NCBI GenBank assembly: GCA_001972305.1
Contig: BDDD01002131.1
Location: 24,623 to 88,622 of the forward strand
DNA from: Cephalotus follicularis
Lineage: Eukaryota; Streptophyta; Magnoliopsida; Oxalidales; Cephalotaceae
DNA length: 64,000 nucleotides
Direction: 5' to 3'
Shown: piece after piece, positions 10,126-20,047 of the stretch
Layout: each line of letters begins with the position of its first letter
Position numbering within the stretch: the first letter of the stretch is position 1
Position numbers and translations under genes: made by a program
The notes under the pieces: model-generated
What the model saw: only the letters and a program-made list of their open reading frames with translations
Told to the model about the DNA's origin: nothing
Database searches by the model: none

Positions 10126-11367
10126 TCCCTTTCAACAAATCAAAACTCTACACATAAAAGAATATTGTGTTGTTGATTTCGACATCAACAATAACAAACA
10201 TCATGTTTTGAATTCGATATTGACAAGAACATCCGTTATAAAAAAATGCAATATAGGATACTACGTTATAAAGCCAGAGAAAAGAAACTCGATATATAGC
10301 GAAGGTGCAGCAAGGAGACTTGAGATGCATTAAATGCATAGAAACAAGAACGTGGTCCATGCAAAATATGAAGTTTATATAACCTAGATTGACGTACAAT
10401 TCACGCGTTCTGTAACTCGTACTACGAATTTTAAGAGAACTAAAAAAATAAAGTCTTAAGCAATGAAAGGAACTTCTCTTTCTTTTGTACCAGTTGCCCA
10501 TGTCTTTTCTTTATCATCATCAATTATGTCTATAAAACCTAAGCTATAAGAACATAACAAGTCTCTTTATTGGCCGGTAACTTTAATCTCAAAGACTTTG
10601 AGCGTGTAGGGATCTTGTCAATGAAATTAATGAATCTATGTTGCAATAATTAGACCATGTTGCTGTTGTATAATTAATTTTTAGAATAAGTTCCCATCAT
10701 CCACTGAATCAATTAATTAATTAATTAATAAATTAGCTAGAGTACTCTAGATAGGTATCTCCACTATAGTTTGTTAAGCAGCACCCAAAGTCGCTCGCTA
10801 TTATATGTCCCAATAGAGACATTACTGCGAGTATGGGACATGTCAAAGACTCATCAAAGTTTTGCCAATCACTTGTGGGGAAGCGTTATTGTGACTTTCG
10901 ATTCATGGTATTATTTCAGATAGATAAACATGTGGCACAGATGAAATTTACCATCCCATGGACAGAATTTACTGGGATTTTGTGGACTAATGATATAATC
11001 GAGTCGGGGAATAAGAATAATAAGAGTTGTTTATATATGCCATTTATAATTATACAATTGCATAATAAATAATTAAATTAGATAAACATTTGAATAGGGA
11101 AAAGAATGAAAGAAACAAGACCAATATATTTTGCTGCACATTGTCAAGTATGCCATATCCATAGCACCCCTCGTCCATCGTTAATAGCAACCTACTGCTA
11201 TGTATTACCGGTTTTTCCGCTATTAATTATTATTGTTTCATGAATGCTCTTTCCAATAAAGGTTGAAGAAAAGGTTGGATGAATGAATTGAAAAAAAAAA
11301 ATAAAGTACTCCACAGGGGCATTCATTCAATATCCGAATGTGTATCCATTCAGTAACTTTTTCATAC
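10126..11367. other. AT-rich interval without a recognised gene
   Basis: I find no convincing gene or element. Short open frames at 10148-10501 (minus) and 10833-11072 (plus) have no recognisable motif. A small AATT-type microsatellite lies near 10706-10728. The last 100 bases hold ATTCATTCARTATCCGAATG-type sequence that resumes after the Tat element at about 34229. This is therefore its pre-insertion flank. Confidence 0.6.
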
Positions 11368-11372
11368 ATAGT
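11368..11372. repeat. Target site duplication ATAGT (left copy)
   Basis: ATAGT directly precedes LTR start TGATACG at 11373 and recurs at 34224-34228 directly after the 3' LTR end. Confidence 0.88.
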
Positions 11373-11862
11373 TGATACGAAAAAAATTCAGTTTATAAGC
11401 ACTATCACGTGTCATCGAAAAAATGAGACAAATGACTTTCAGAGTCAACAACACGTGAACAGGCATTAACAGGCCCAAATGATCACGTATAATAGCATAT
11501 CGGCGACAAATTCGATTGAGAATCAGAGATATGCCCGAGATCTTCGGCATTTCCTTAGGGTATACATATCAACTCCGAAAGTCAAACAATCAGTTGGAAT
11601 TTGACTCCTATAAATACAGGAATCGAAGATATATCACAAGTCCGTCATTTTTACATAAAAAGTACACTAAATTCCTTTGCATTGTCTAACTTAAGCATTG
11701 GAGTGTCCCCAGGAGAAAACCTTCATGGACCTTCAACGTGTTTGCTCTATTTGTGCAGGGAAAGCAAACAAATACCCATTATCGGAGCAATCAAGCGTTT
11801 CTCTCAACAAATCAAAGTCCTCCACGTAGGATACTGTTGAGTAGAGGTTTTTTGCATCAACA
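11373..11862 (+). repeat. 5' LTR of Tat element
   Basis: TG...CA ends, 490 bp. A TATA box, CCTATAAATAC, lies at about 11607-11617. The LTR is immediately followed by GG and the primer site. The 3' LTR is split by copia A. Confidence 0.92.
11607..11617 (+). promoter_or_regulatory. TATA box of Tat LTR
   Basis: CCTATAAATAC is placed about 250 bp before the LTR end. The equivalent site in the 3' LTR (about 33970-33985) has diverged. Confidence 0.65.
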
Positions 11863-11864
11863 GG

Positions 11865-11881
11865 TGGCGCCGTCTATGGGA
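11865..11881 (+). promoter_or_regulatory. Primer binding site TGGCGCCGTCTATGGGA
   Basis: TGGCGCCGTC begins 2 bases after the LTR end. This non-Met primer site is the form used by the Tat lineage. The exact tRNA was not determined. Confidence 0.85.
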
Positions 11882-13825
11882 AACACAACGAAAAGCTACA
11901 ATAATCATGCCTCCGAGAAAAAAAATAACAACCTCTCTGCACCTGATGGTAGCCAGGCTACTAGAAACAACCCACTAACCGCCGACCAAGTTGCCGCCAC
12001 TTCCGAGCAAGCTCCTATTACTGGGGAGCAAATCAACCAGCTGCTCCAGAAAGTGGGACACCTTACCAACCTGCTGGCAACCAATCTAGCGAACCAAGAC
12101 CAGGTCGGACCTGTCCGACCAGTCGCCCGAGAACAATCTTGCCCGAGCATGCCTGCGCAGGAGAACCAACGCCCTCGTGGGCAGATGCGAAACCCAACGA
12201 GGGGGGAAATGCTCCCACCAAGGCGGTCAAGGGTTGGTACATCCCTGAGGATGAGAGCTGAGATTAATACATCTCAGAGGGCAGAGTCGTCGACTACCAG
12301 GGATGACGACCATGATCATCGTTCACAGCATCACAAGTAGGATCCAATGGAAGTGGATCTCCGAGCGGGTGCCGAGGAGACCCGAGTACGCTCCCATGCT
12401 TCCCACAAGACTGGAACAGTGTGTGGGAGTAGGAAGTCTCATTTGGCCACATTGGCCTGGTAGTCTCATGTTTCCAGCAAGATTAGGAACATTATGGATG
12501 TGGAGGAAGAAATGAACAGAAGGCTTGCAGAGATGGAAAGAATGCTCCGAGTAGCCGAGCAGACATAGGGATACCTGTCCGAGGTACGTAACATTAGTGC
12601 CACTCCTTTTACATCCGAGATCATGAAGGAGCGTATCCCTAGAGGATTCTGGTTCCCGAGTTTGAAGGAGTACGATGGGTCCGCGAATCCCATCTAGCAC
12701 GTGCACTACTACACTCAGGTCATGTTAGGCAACCAAGCCCTGGACGCGATCCTTTGCCCACAACACTGATTGGAGTAGCCAAGTTGTGGTATTCTACCCT
12801 GTCGGAGGGATCGGTGGCAAATTTCGAGCAGTTTACGAAACTGTTCATAACCAAGTTCCTCAATAGCACCATCCAGAGAAGAATTCCACTCGCTGATTAA
12901 TGTGGTGTAGGGGAAAGATGAACCACTCAGAGACTACCTCTCCAGGTTCAACAAGGAGTCTCTGACAGTAAAAGGCCTGGAGCTGTCCTTCGCTCTAGCA
13001 GCACTCAACAGCGGATTTAAGGACAACTCACCTTTCACTTTCTCTCTGATGAAGAAGCCTGCGGTGGATATGGTAGACATGCTGAGAAGAGCCGAGAAAT
13101 ATGCCAATGCCGAGGAGGCGATGGCTGCCATGAAATGAAAAACATCCTGGTCGGGCCATCAGGTGGAGAAAGGGGAGCATTCACGAAATGCTCCCGGGAA
13201 GAAAGAGAAGAGAAAGGAGAGGTCCGAGCTACCCAAGGATAACCTCAGGCACAAGCTCTCCAAGAAAGAGGAATCACCCAGGGGAGGGATGCCAATCACG
13301 GCTTATAACAATTTTGCCCCCATCTTGGAGACATGCACCATAATACTTGCCGTGGAGAAAGACAAGGTCCCCATCCAATGGACCACACCAATGAGGTCCT
13401 CAGCTGAGAAGAGGGACACAGAGAAGTATTGTCAGTACCATCGTGACCACGTGCACGATACCGAGGACTGTAGACACCTAAAGAATCATATAAAAGACTT
13501 GATTCACAAAGGGCACCTACGCAACTATGTTGATAGGAATGCTCCTCAGGAAAGAAGGGAGCGCAGAGAAGAAGCTCCACTGCAACCAGAGGAGCAGCAG
13601 CAGCAGCCCAAAGGTGTCATCCACAGCATCTCTGAAGGGGTCGCGTCTGGTGGCGACCATAAAAATTCCAGAAAGGCCTATGCAAGGCAAACCTTTGTTG
13701 TGCAACAGTACCGGCATAGCAAAAGGCTGAGGACTGGAGGAGAGGAGGAGGTTATATCCTTCTCTGAGGCAGACTATGAGGGAGTACGTCTCCCTCATGA
13801 TAATCCATTGGTGGCAACTCTTTAG
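11880..13825 (+). pseudogene. Tat gag remains
   Basis: The interval after the primer site holds gag-derived frames. Recognised parts are an Asn/Gln/Arg-rich head (after 11880), a capsid part around 12640-13130, and a basic zinc-region segment. In the last, RDTEKYCQYHRDHVHDTEDC, then HLKNHIKDLIHKG, lies at about 13407-13520, followed by the acidic or Gln-rich tail up to about 13825. The CX2HX4HX4C-like pattern is the usual end of Tat gag. The protein would form the particle shell. It is a fossil and broken. Confidence 0.8.
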
Positions 13826-14560
13826 GTGGCACTTTTCACTACGAAGAGGATCCTAATTGACAGTGGGAGCTCGACGGATATCCTGTACAAGCATGCTTTT
13901 GATCAACTGAGGATACCGACCGACAAGCTTAGGCCCGTGAAAATCCCACTGCTAGCCTTTGCAGGGATATGGTCCATCCTATGGGATCCATCGACTTGTC
14001 CGTGGTTGCAGGGACGACCCCAAGTCAGACCGAAATACAGATGGCGTTCCTGGTGGTAGACACCCCGAGCCCATACAATGCTATAATTGGGAGACTGGGA
14101 CTAAATCTGATGGAAGCAATAGTGTCCAGGAGACACTTACTGATGAAATTCCCAACAAGGTCTGGAGTGGGGGAGGCCCGAGGAGATCATCAGGTGGCAA
14201 GGCAGTGCTACAAAACGGCCGTGATGGACAAGGGAAAAGAGAAGGCCTGGTCCATAGCAAATGTGGAGCTGCGAAGGGAAGTGGAGCACGAGCGTCCACA
14301 ACCTATTGAAGATGTATTGCAGACACCCCTACAGGAGGGCAATGCAGAAAGAGTATTCCAAGTCGGCTCACAACTTGGGGAGGTGGAGAAAGGAAAATTT
14401 ATAACGTTCCTCAAAATTAATAAGGATGTATTTGCTTGGTCGGCAGAGGAGGTCCCTGGGATCAGCCTGGAGATAATGGTCCATAAACTAAGCGTGGATC
14501 CTATAAGACCTCCGACCAAGCAAAAGAAGAGGAACTTCTCTCCTGAGAGGCAGCAGCTAA
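13826..14560 (+). pseudogene. Tat aspartic protease and link to RT
   Basis: RILIDSGSSTDILY, with the DSG active-site triplet, lies near 13850-13890 and marks the aspartic protease that processes gag-pol. The following 600 bases contain PYNAIIGRLGLN (14067-14105), a conserved late protease block. They then contain the linker to RT with FAWSAEEVPGI (about 14430-14465), which precedes RT in Tat elements. It is a fossil and broken. Confidence 0.8.
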
Positions 14561-14569
14561 TAGACTAGG

Positions 14570-15240
14570 AGGTGAGCAAGCTATTACAAACGGGGTTCAT
14601 CAGGGAAGTACATTATTCTGACTAGCTGGAAAACCTGGTCCTAGTCAAGAAAGAAAATGGGAAGTGGATGATGTGTATCGACTTTACCGATCTCAACAAA
14701 GCTTGTCCAAAGGATCACTTCCCCCTTCAGAAGATTGTTAAGTTGGTGGATGCGGCCTCGGCGTATAGGATGCTAAGCTTCCTGGACCCATACTCGGTAT
14801 ATAATCAAATACCCATTTATGGGCCCGACGAGAACAAGACGGGTTTCATCTCTGAAAGAGGCATGTACCTCTACAAAGTCATGCCTTTTGGATTGAAGAA
14901 TGCAAGGGCAACCTACCAGCAATTAGTCAATAAAATATTTGAACCTCAGATCGGGAGGAATATGGAGGTTTACATTGATGACATGCTCGTCAAAACTCCA
15001 ACAAGGAATCCCCACATTAAAGACTTGGAGGAAACTTTTGAGGTGCTAAGGAAATACAAGATGAATCTCAATCCTTCGAAGTGTACTTTTGGGGTAACCT
15101 CTGGCAAGTTCCTCAGGTTCATGGTCTCGAGCAGAGGAATAGAGGCCAACCCGGACAAAATTTCAGCAGTCCAGAGCATGAGGCCTCCTCAGACCATCAG
15201 GGTTATACAGAAACTATAAGGCAGAATAGCAGCCCTGAGC
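14570..15240 (+). pseudogene. Tat reverse transcriptase
   Basis: The open part at 14668-15219 begins MMCIDFTDLNKACPKDHFPLQ, the RT block with the first catalytic Asp region. It continues through KTGFISERGMYLYKVMPFGL and the catalytic YIDDMLVKT, the wording typical of Tat (YVDDMLVKS). KYKMNLNPSKCTFGV and the IEANPDKISAVQ block follow. The enzyme would copy element RNA into DNA. Just before it, GFIREVHYS and LVLVKKENGKWMMC represent RT fingers. It is a fossil and broken. Confidence 0.9.
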
Positions 15241-15720
15241 ATGTTTGTTTCAAAATTGACAGAGAAATGCCTTTGTTTTTTCAAAGTACTGAGAGATCCC
15301 AAGGGGTTTTTTTGGTCGGATGAATGCCAAGCAACGTTTGACAAGTTGAAGGAATACCTCTCTTCCCCTCCTCTGATATCAAAACCTAAGGACAGGGAAG
15401 ACTTGTATTTGTACCTTGTGGCAATATCAGGCTTAGTGAGTGCAGTGCTTGTTAGGGAAAAGGAGAAAGTTTAGAGGACGGTGTATTATGTCAGCAAGGC
15501 CTTGAACGATGCCGAGGGGAGGTGTCCAGAAGTTGAAAAATATGCTCATAGCAACAAGAAAGTTGAGACCATACTTCCAAGCTCATACCATCAAGATCCT
15601 GACAGACCAGCCACTAAGGCAAGTCCTAGCAAAGCCAGACGTTTCAGGTAAATTGATCAAGTGGTCAGTCGAATTGGGCGAGTATGACTTAAAATTTGAG
15701 CCTAGACTAGCGATAAAGTC
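15241..15720 (+). pseudogene. Tat RNase H (first, Ty3-type)
   Basis: FKVLRDPKGFFWSDECQATFDKLKEYL precedes RNase H in gypsy elements. It is followed by DREDLYLYLVAISGLVSAVLVREKEKV, VYYVSKALNDAEGRCP, and PYFQAHTIKILTDQPLRQVLAKPD with KLIKWSVELGEYDLKFEPR. The last two are the C-terminal blocks of the Ty3 RNase H. In Tat elements this domain is partly degenerate and a second RNase H follows. It is a fossil and broken. Confidence 0.85.
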
Positions 15721-15779
15721 TCAGGTCTTGGCCAACTTTGTAGGAGACCATACACTTAAGGAGTGTATGGAGGAATACA

Positions 15780-16200
15780 CCTTTGAAGAGGAGAGGGGGT
15801 TATGGAATTTATCTGAGGATGGCTCGTCCTGCATCTCTGGCAGTGGAGCAGGATTGGTGTTAACCAGTCCAGATGGGTGGAATTTGGAGTATGCTCTGAG
15901 ATTAGGATTCAAAGCTACCAATAATGAAGCCAAATAGGAAGCTCTGATTGTAGGGCTGACGATTGCAAAGCACTTTGAGGTAAAAAAGATAGAAGGCTCC
16001 AGTGATTCTCAGCTAGTAGTTGGTCTAGTCAATTGGGAGTATGAAGCCAGAGAAGATTCCATGGCTAAGTACTTAGCACACTTTTAAAGTTTAAAGTCGG
16101 CCTTCCAAGTGGTAAGAGTCTTGAAGGTACCCAGAGCAGAAAATGCCCGAGCAGACCAGTTGTTTAAACTAGCCATAACGGAGGGGCTACAGAAAAATCA
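15780..16200 (+). pseudogene. Archaeal-like RNase H (second) of Tat lineage
   Basis: WNLSEDGSSCISGSGAGLVL, then SPDGWNLEYALRLGFKATNNEAK, is the start of an archaeal-like RNase H. This domain was acquired by the Tat lineage in addition to its own and is a diagnostic mark. The block with GLTIAKHFEVKKIEGSSDSQ, then LVVGLVNWEYEAREDSM, continues to about 16080, followed by VPRAENARADQL, the closing motif. It is a fossil and broken. Confidence 0.88.
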
Positions 16201-17460
16201 AACCGTGCTAGTGGACTATCTGGACAAGCCCACCATTTTAGAGATTGATGTGATGGACATTGACACACCACAAGATCTTAACTGGATGACTCCATTTATC
16301 AATTGGGTAAGGAATGGAATTTTGCCCAAGGACCCTTCGGAGGCGAGGAACTTGTGTATAGATCTAACAGATACCAGCTCCGAGATGGGATCCTCTACAA
16401 AATGTCGTTTTCTTTTCCATGGCTGAGATGCTTGACTCCCTTAGAGTCCGACTATGCTCTAAGGGAAGTCCATGAAGGAGTTTGTGGCAATCACACGGAG
16501 CGTAGAACCTTGTCCAACAAATTGTTGAGGAAGAGCTATTTCTTGCCGACCATGCACCAAGATGCCATAGACTAGTGAAAAGGTGTGATAAGTGTTAGAG
16601 GAACGCTAACATAAGTAGAAGACCTTCACAACCTTTGACGTCTATCATGGATGCTTGGCCCTTTACACAGTGGGGAATGGATTACGTTGGATCATTGCCA
16701 GTAGCAACAGGGCAGAGGAAGTTTCTCATTGTGGTAGTGGACTACTTTACCAAAATGGGTAGAAGCAGAACCTCTAGCCACGATCACAGAGAAGAACACA
16801 AAGAGATTTGTATGGAAATCAATCATCTGTAGATTTGTAGTCCCAAGAACAATATTCTCAGATAACGATAAACAGTTTGATTGCCAAGCATTCGGTGATT
16901 TTTTAAAAGGGTGGAGAATAGAGCACATGCTTGCCTCAGTAGCCTACCCCTAGATTGATGGTCAAGCCGAGGTGATTAATAGAGAAATCATCTCGAGCTT
17001 GAAGAAGTACCACGAGGATAGCAAGGGAACATGGACAGAGGAGCTAAAAAGTATTCTATGGGCTAATGGAACCACTCCTCAGACCGCAACTGGTGAGTCC
17101 CCATACAGCCTTTGTTTTGGAGCTGAAACTATGATACCGATGGAGATTGGTGTACAGTCACCAAGGGTCGTGTATTTCAGTGAATAAAATAATGAGGAAT
17201 GATTGAGAACGCTCCTTGATTTAGTGGAAGAGCTTAGAGACAAGTTCGCCATCAAAGTTGCAGCCTACTAGCAGAGGGTGAGCCGTTACTACAACAAAAA
17301 GGTAAACCCTCGGCCACTAAGGGAAGGAGATCTAGTCCTACGCAACTCGGCCATTGAAGATCCTACCGGTACCAGAGGAAAATTAGCTCCGAACTGGGAA
17401 GGGCCCTATAAGGTGAAGAGAGTGCTCTGCAAGAACATTCAAACTTGAAACTCTGGGGGG
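16200..17460 (+). pseudogene. Tat integrase
   Basis: LREVHEGVCGNHTERRTLSN and KLLRKSYFLPTM are the HHCC zinc region. The core begins with WPFTQWGMDYVGSLP and VVVDYFTK (first catalytic Asp). It continues with a segment around 16840-16990 for the second Asp and the Glu, and ends with SPYSLCFGAETMIPMEIG and the NKKVNPRPLREGDLVLR-type C-terminal region to about 17410. Integrase inserts the DNA copy. It is a fossil and broken. Confidence 0.85.
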
Positions 17461-18465
17461 GCAGGGAGATTCCTAGAGCTTGAAAAGTCGAGCATCAGAG
17501 GAAGCATTACCAATGACTATTGTAAGTTATACATACATCGAAAGATATCAATAACTTTTAATTTTAGATTCAAAAAAGTGTACGAGATCAAAGTTCCAAG
17601 TTTGCAAGGGACCGGAGGCACAATGTTCATTTCCTTAAACCTCTGAACAGCCACCAATTAACTCCCTCAAATGAGAAGCTTTAATATAAGCATCCGACCA
17701 TGCTCCCAAGGGAGTAATCAAAACAAACCAAGGTCTCAATCCAACAAAGTCTCCTTCTGATGAGCACTAAAGACTCCTTCCGAAGAGCACTAAAGACTCC
17801 TTCCGAGGAGCACTAAAGACTCCTTCCGAGGAGCACTAAAGGCTTCGTCCAAGGAGCACCCAAAATTGATCAACTAAAGACTTCTAAAAAAGTAATAAGA
17901 CTCCCAAGGGAGCGAACGCTGGTCGGCACCTCCATGGGAAAATGCCCGACCAATCCAACAACGTGTCTTGAGAGGAAAATCCACAAGAACTCACAATGAT
18001 CAAGTTTGTTGGGCTGAGCACTTTGAAAAAGTATCCCTATGTGGACTTGAAGCTCAGACGACCTGGTCTAGAATGTAATGGCCCAGATGAGATCCTGCTC
18101 GGCAAACCCGTAAGAACATGCCTGAGCAGACCTAAAAGTTGGTCTACGAACACTTCAGAACTTGTAAAGACTAAGTCTTTTAGCCTAAACGCTTTTGAAA
18201 TAAAGTGTCCTAAGGAGACTAGAAGGCTAGGCTAATTAGGTCTGAAAATTGTAAGGCCACAATATAAAGTCTATAGGTTAGACTAAGTTAAAATTCCTAT
18301 GGGAATCGTAAATGCTCGGGTAGGGCTCAAGCATACAACACCAAGAAAGTAAAGAGGGTCCGAGGTGAAAAATCTTTGTATTTTATTGATACTTGATGCA
18401 AATACAAGTTACATTGCTAAAGAAGATTACAATGAAAAAATTACAAGACAAAGAAAAAGAAAAAT
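17460..18465 (+). other. Tat 3' region after integrase, no gene
   Basis: The stretch between integrase and the antisense gene is non-coding. It holds a minisatellite (17746-17860) and otherwise unremarkable sequence. Long 3' regions with tandem repeats are a known trait of Ogre/Tat elements. Confidence 0.65.
17746..17860. repeat. 23-bp minisatellite in Tat 3' region
   Basis: About five units of AAAGACTCCTTCCGAGGAGC plus ACT, nearly identical in the middle and more diverged at the ends. Each unit contains the small dyad CTCCTTCCGAGGAG. Confidence 0.85.
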
Positions 18466-18783
18466 CTACTCTAGCTTTCATCCCCTGAAGGGATGTCATG
18501 TACAAGGTCTGGAGGAGGCAAATGAGGATCCTCGGCAATTGGGTCAGTAGGAGGCAATGGAGGATCCTTAACAACTGGATCAGAAGGAAGAGGAAGGGGA
18601 TCCTCAACCACTAGCTCAAGAAGAGGATCCTCAGTTACAGGAGCATCAGAAGGATCCACAACCACGGGCCCCGGAGTAGGGTCCTCGGCAAGAAGAAGAG
18701 AAAGAGGCTCCACATTCAAAGGCTCAAGGTGGACTCCTCGGCTGGATCAATGAATGGAACCATATCTTGACACTCTGGTGACC

Positions 18784-18788
18784 ACCCA
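18784..18788. repeat. Target site duplication ACCCA (left copy)
   Basis: ACCCA precedes Cassandra at 18784-18788 and follows it at 20048-20052. Confidence 0.92.
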
Positions 18789-19161
18789 TGTAACGACCCG
18801 ATCCTTAACCACATGAGAAATTGTCCGCTTTTGTCCCACGCAGAACATACAGAGCCCATACATCTGTGTTTCCACGTGGACCATCACGGTTTTGTCCTAA
18901 TTGATGGATTGGTCAGACTTCCCAGGAGGTCACCAATCCTGGTTTTGCACTGAGCGCAACACGCTTAACTTTGGAGTTTCCACTAACTCCTCAGCCAATC
19001 CATCAAAAGGTGCCTCATGTAATTAGGTTCAAGGACCATTTCTTATATAGCACAACCATACTTTCCCCCATTTAGATGGATCTGGTTCATTCCTGTCACA
19101 AGGGCGGCTCCATCTCATGGATAGCCCTTTCCTCTTGCCCACTCTTAAGTGGGGTGTCACA
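18789..19161 (-). repeat. Cassandra LTR 1
   Basis: 373 bp, plus-strand ends TGTAACGACCCG and GGGGTGTCACA. The 5S-like segment is about 18916-18979. Confidence 0.9.
18916..18979 (-). repeat. 5S rRNA-derived segment in Cassandra LTR 1
   Basis: On the minus strand the segment reads like the 3' half of plant 5S rRNA: GTTAAGCGTG, then GGATKGGTGACCTCCTGGGA and AGTC. This half includes the box C and box A region of the internal RNA polymerase III promoter. It is not a genuine 5S gene, because it is embedded in the LTR and flanked by unrelated sequence. Equivalent segments are at about 19359-19422 and 19802-19865. Confidence 0.88.
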
Positions 19162-19231
19162 GGCCCACCAGCTTCCGCCTGGTTCGTCCTCGAACCACAT
19201 CTACTGGAGGGGGTCCATCTGTGATACCAAT

Positions 19232-19604
19232 TGTAATGACCCGATCCTTAACCACATGAGAAATTGTCCTCTTTTGTCCCACGTAGCACATACAGAGCCC
19301 ATACATATGTGTTTCCACGTGGATCATCACGGTTTTGTCCTAATTTATGGATTGGTCAGACTTCACAGGAGGTCACCCATCCTGGTTTTGCTCTGAGCAC
19401 AGCACACTTAACTTTGGAGTTTCCACTAACTCCTCAGCCAATCCATCAAAAGGCGCCTCATGTAATTAGGTTCAAGGACCATTTCTTATATAGCACAGCC
19501 ATACTTTCCCCCATTTCGCTGGATCCGGTTCATTCCTGTCACAAGGGTGGCTCCATCTCATGGATAGCCCTTTCCTCTTGCCCACTCTTAAGTGGGGTGT
19601 CACA
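19232..19604 (-). repeat. Cassandra LTR 2 (shared middle LTR)
   Basis: 373 bp, starting TGTAATGACCCG. The 5S-like segment is about 19359-19422. It serves both internal pieces. Confidence 0.9.
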
Positions 19605-19674
19605 GGCCCACCAGCTTCCGCCTGGTTCATCCCCGAACCACATCTACTGGAGGGGGTCCATCTCTGATACCAAT

Positions 19675-20047
19675 TATAATGACCCGATCCTTAACCACAT
19701 GAGAAATTGTCCGTTTTTGTCCCACGCAGAACATACAGAGCCCATACATCTGTGTTTCCACGTGGACCATCACGGGTTTATCCTAATTGATGGATTGGTC
19801 AGACTTCCCATGAGGTCACCCATCCTGGTTTTGCCCTGAGCGCAGCACGCTTAACTTTGGAGTTTCCACTAACTCCTCAGCCAATCCATCAAAAGGCGCC
19901 TTATGTAATTAGGTTCAAGGACCATTTCTTATATAGCACAGCCATACTATCCCCCATTTCGATGGATCCGGTTCATTCCTATCACAAGGGCGGCTCCATC
20001 TCATGGATAGCCCTTTCCTCTTGCCCACTCTTAAGTGGGGTGTCACA
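19675..20047 (-). repeat. Cassandra LTR 3
   Basis: 373 bp, starting at TATAATGACCCG. The 5S-like segment is about 19802-19865. Confidence 0.9.

Larger units (their letters stand above)
18789..20047 (-). mobile_element. Cassandra TRIM, tandem LTR-I-LTR-I-LTR form
   Basis: Three 373-bp LTRs (18789-19161, 19232-19604, 19675-20047) alternate with two 70-bp internal pieces. Each internal piece carries a minus-strand tRNA-Met primer site (TTGGTATCA) and a purine-rich end. The LTRs contain a segment matching plant 5S rRNA on the minus strand (GGATGGGTGACCTCCTGGGA type), the hallmark of Cassandra. The whole array has one perfect 5-bp duplication, so it behaves as a single insertion. Cassandra has no coding genes and depends on other elements. 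The copies differ at a few percent by eye. Confidence 0.92.

Noticed and set aside
10126-11367. Small frames as possible host genes
   Set aside because: Short, AT-rich, no motif, no splice or promoter context that I could support.
18916-19865. Three 5S rRNA-like segments could be called 5S genes
   Set aside because: Only about half of the 5S gene is matched, each copy sits inside a Cassandra LTR, and spacing equals the LTR period. They are retrotransposon parts.
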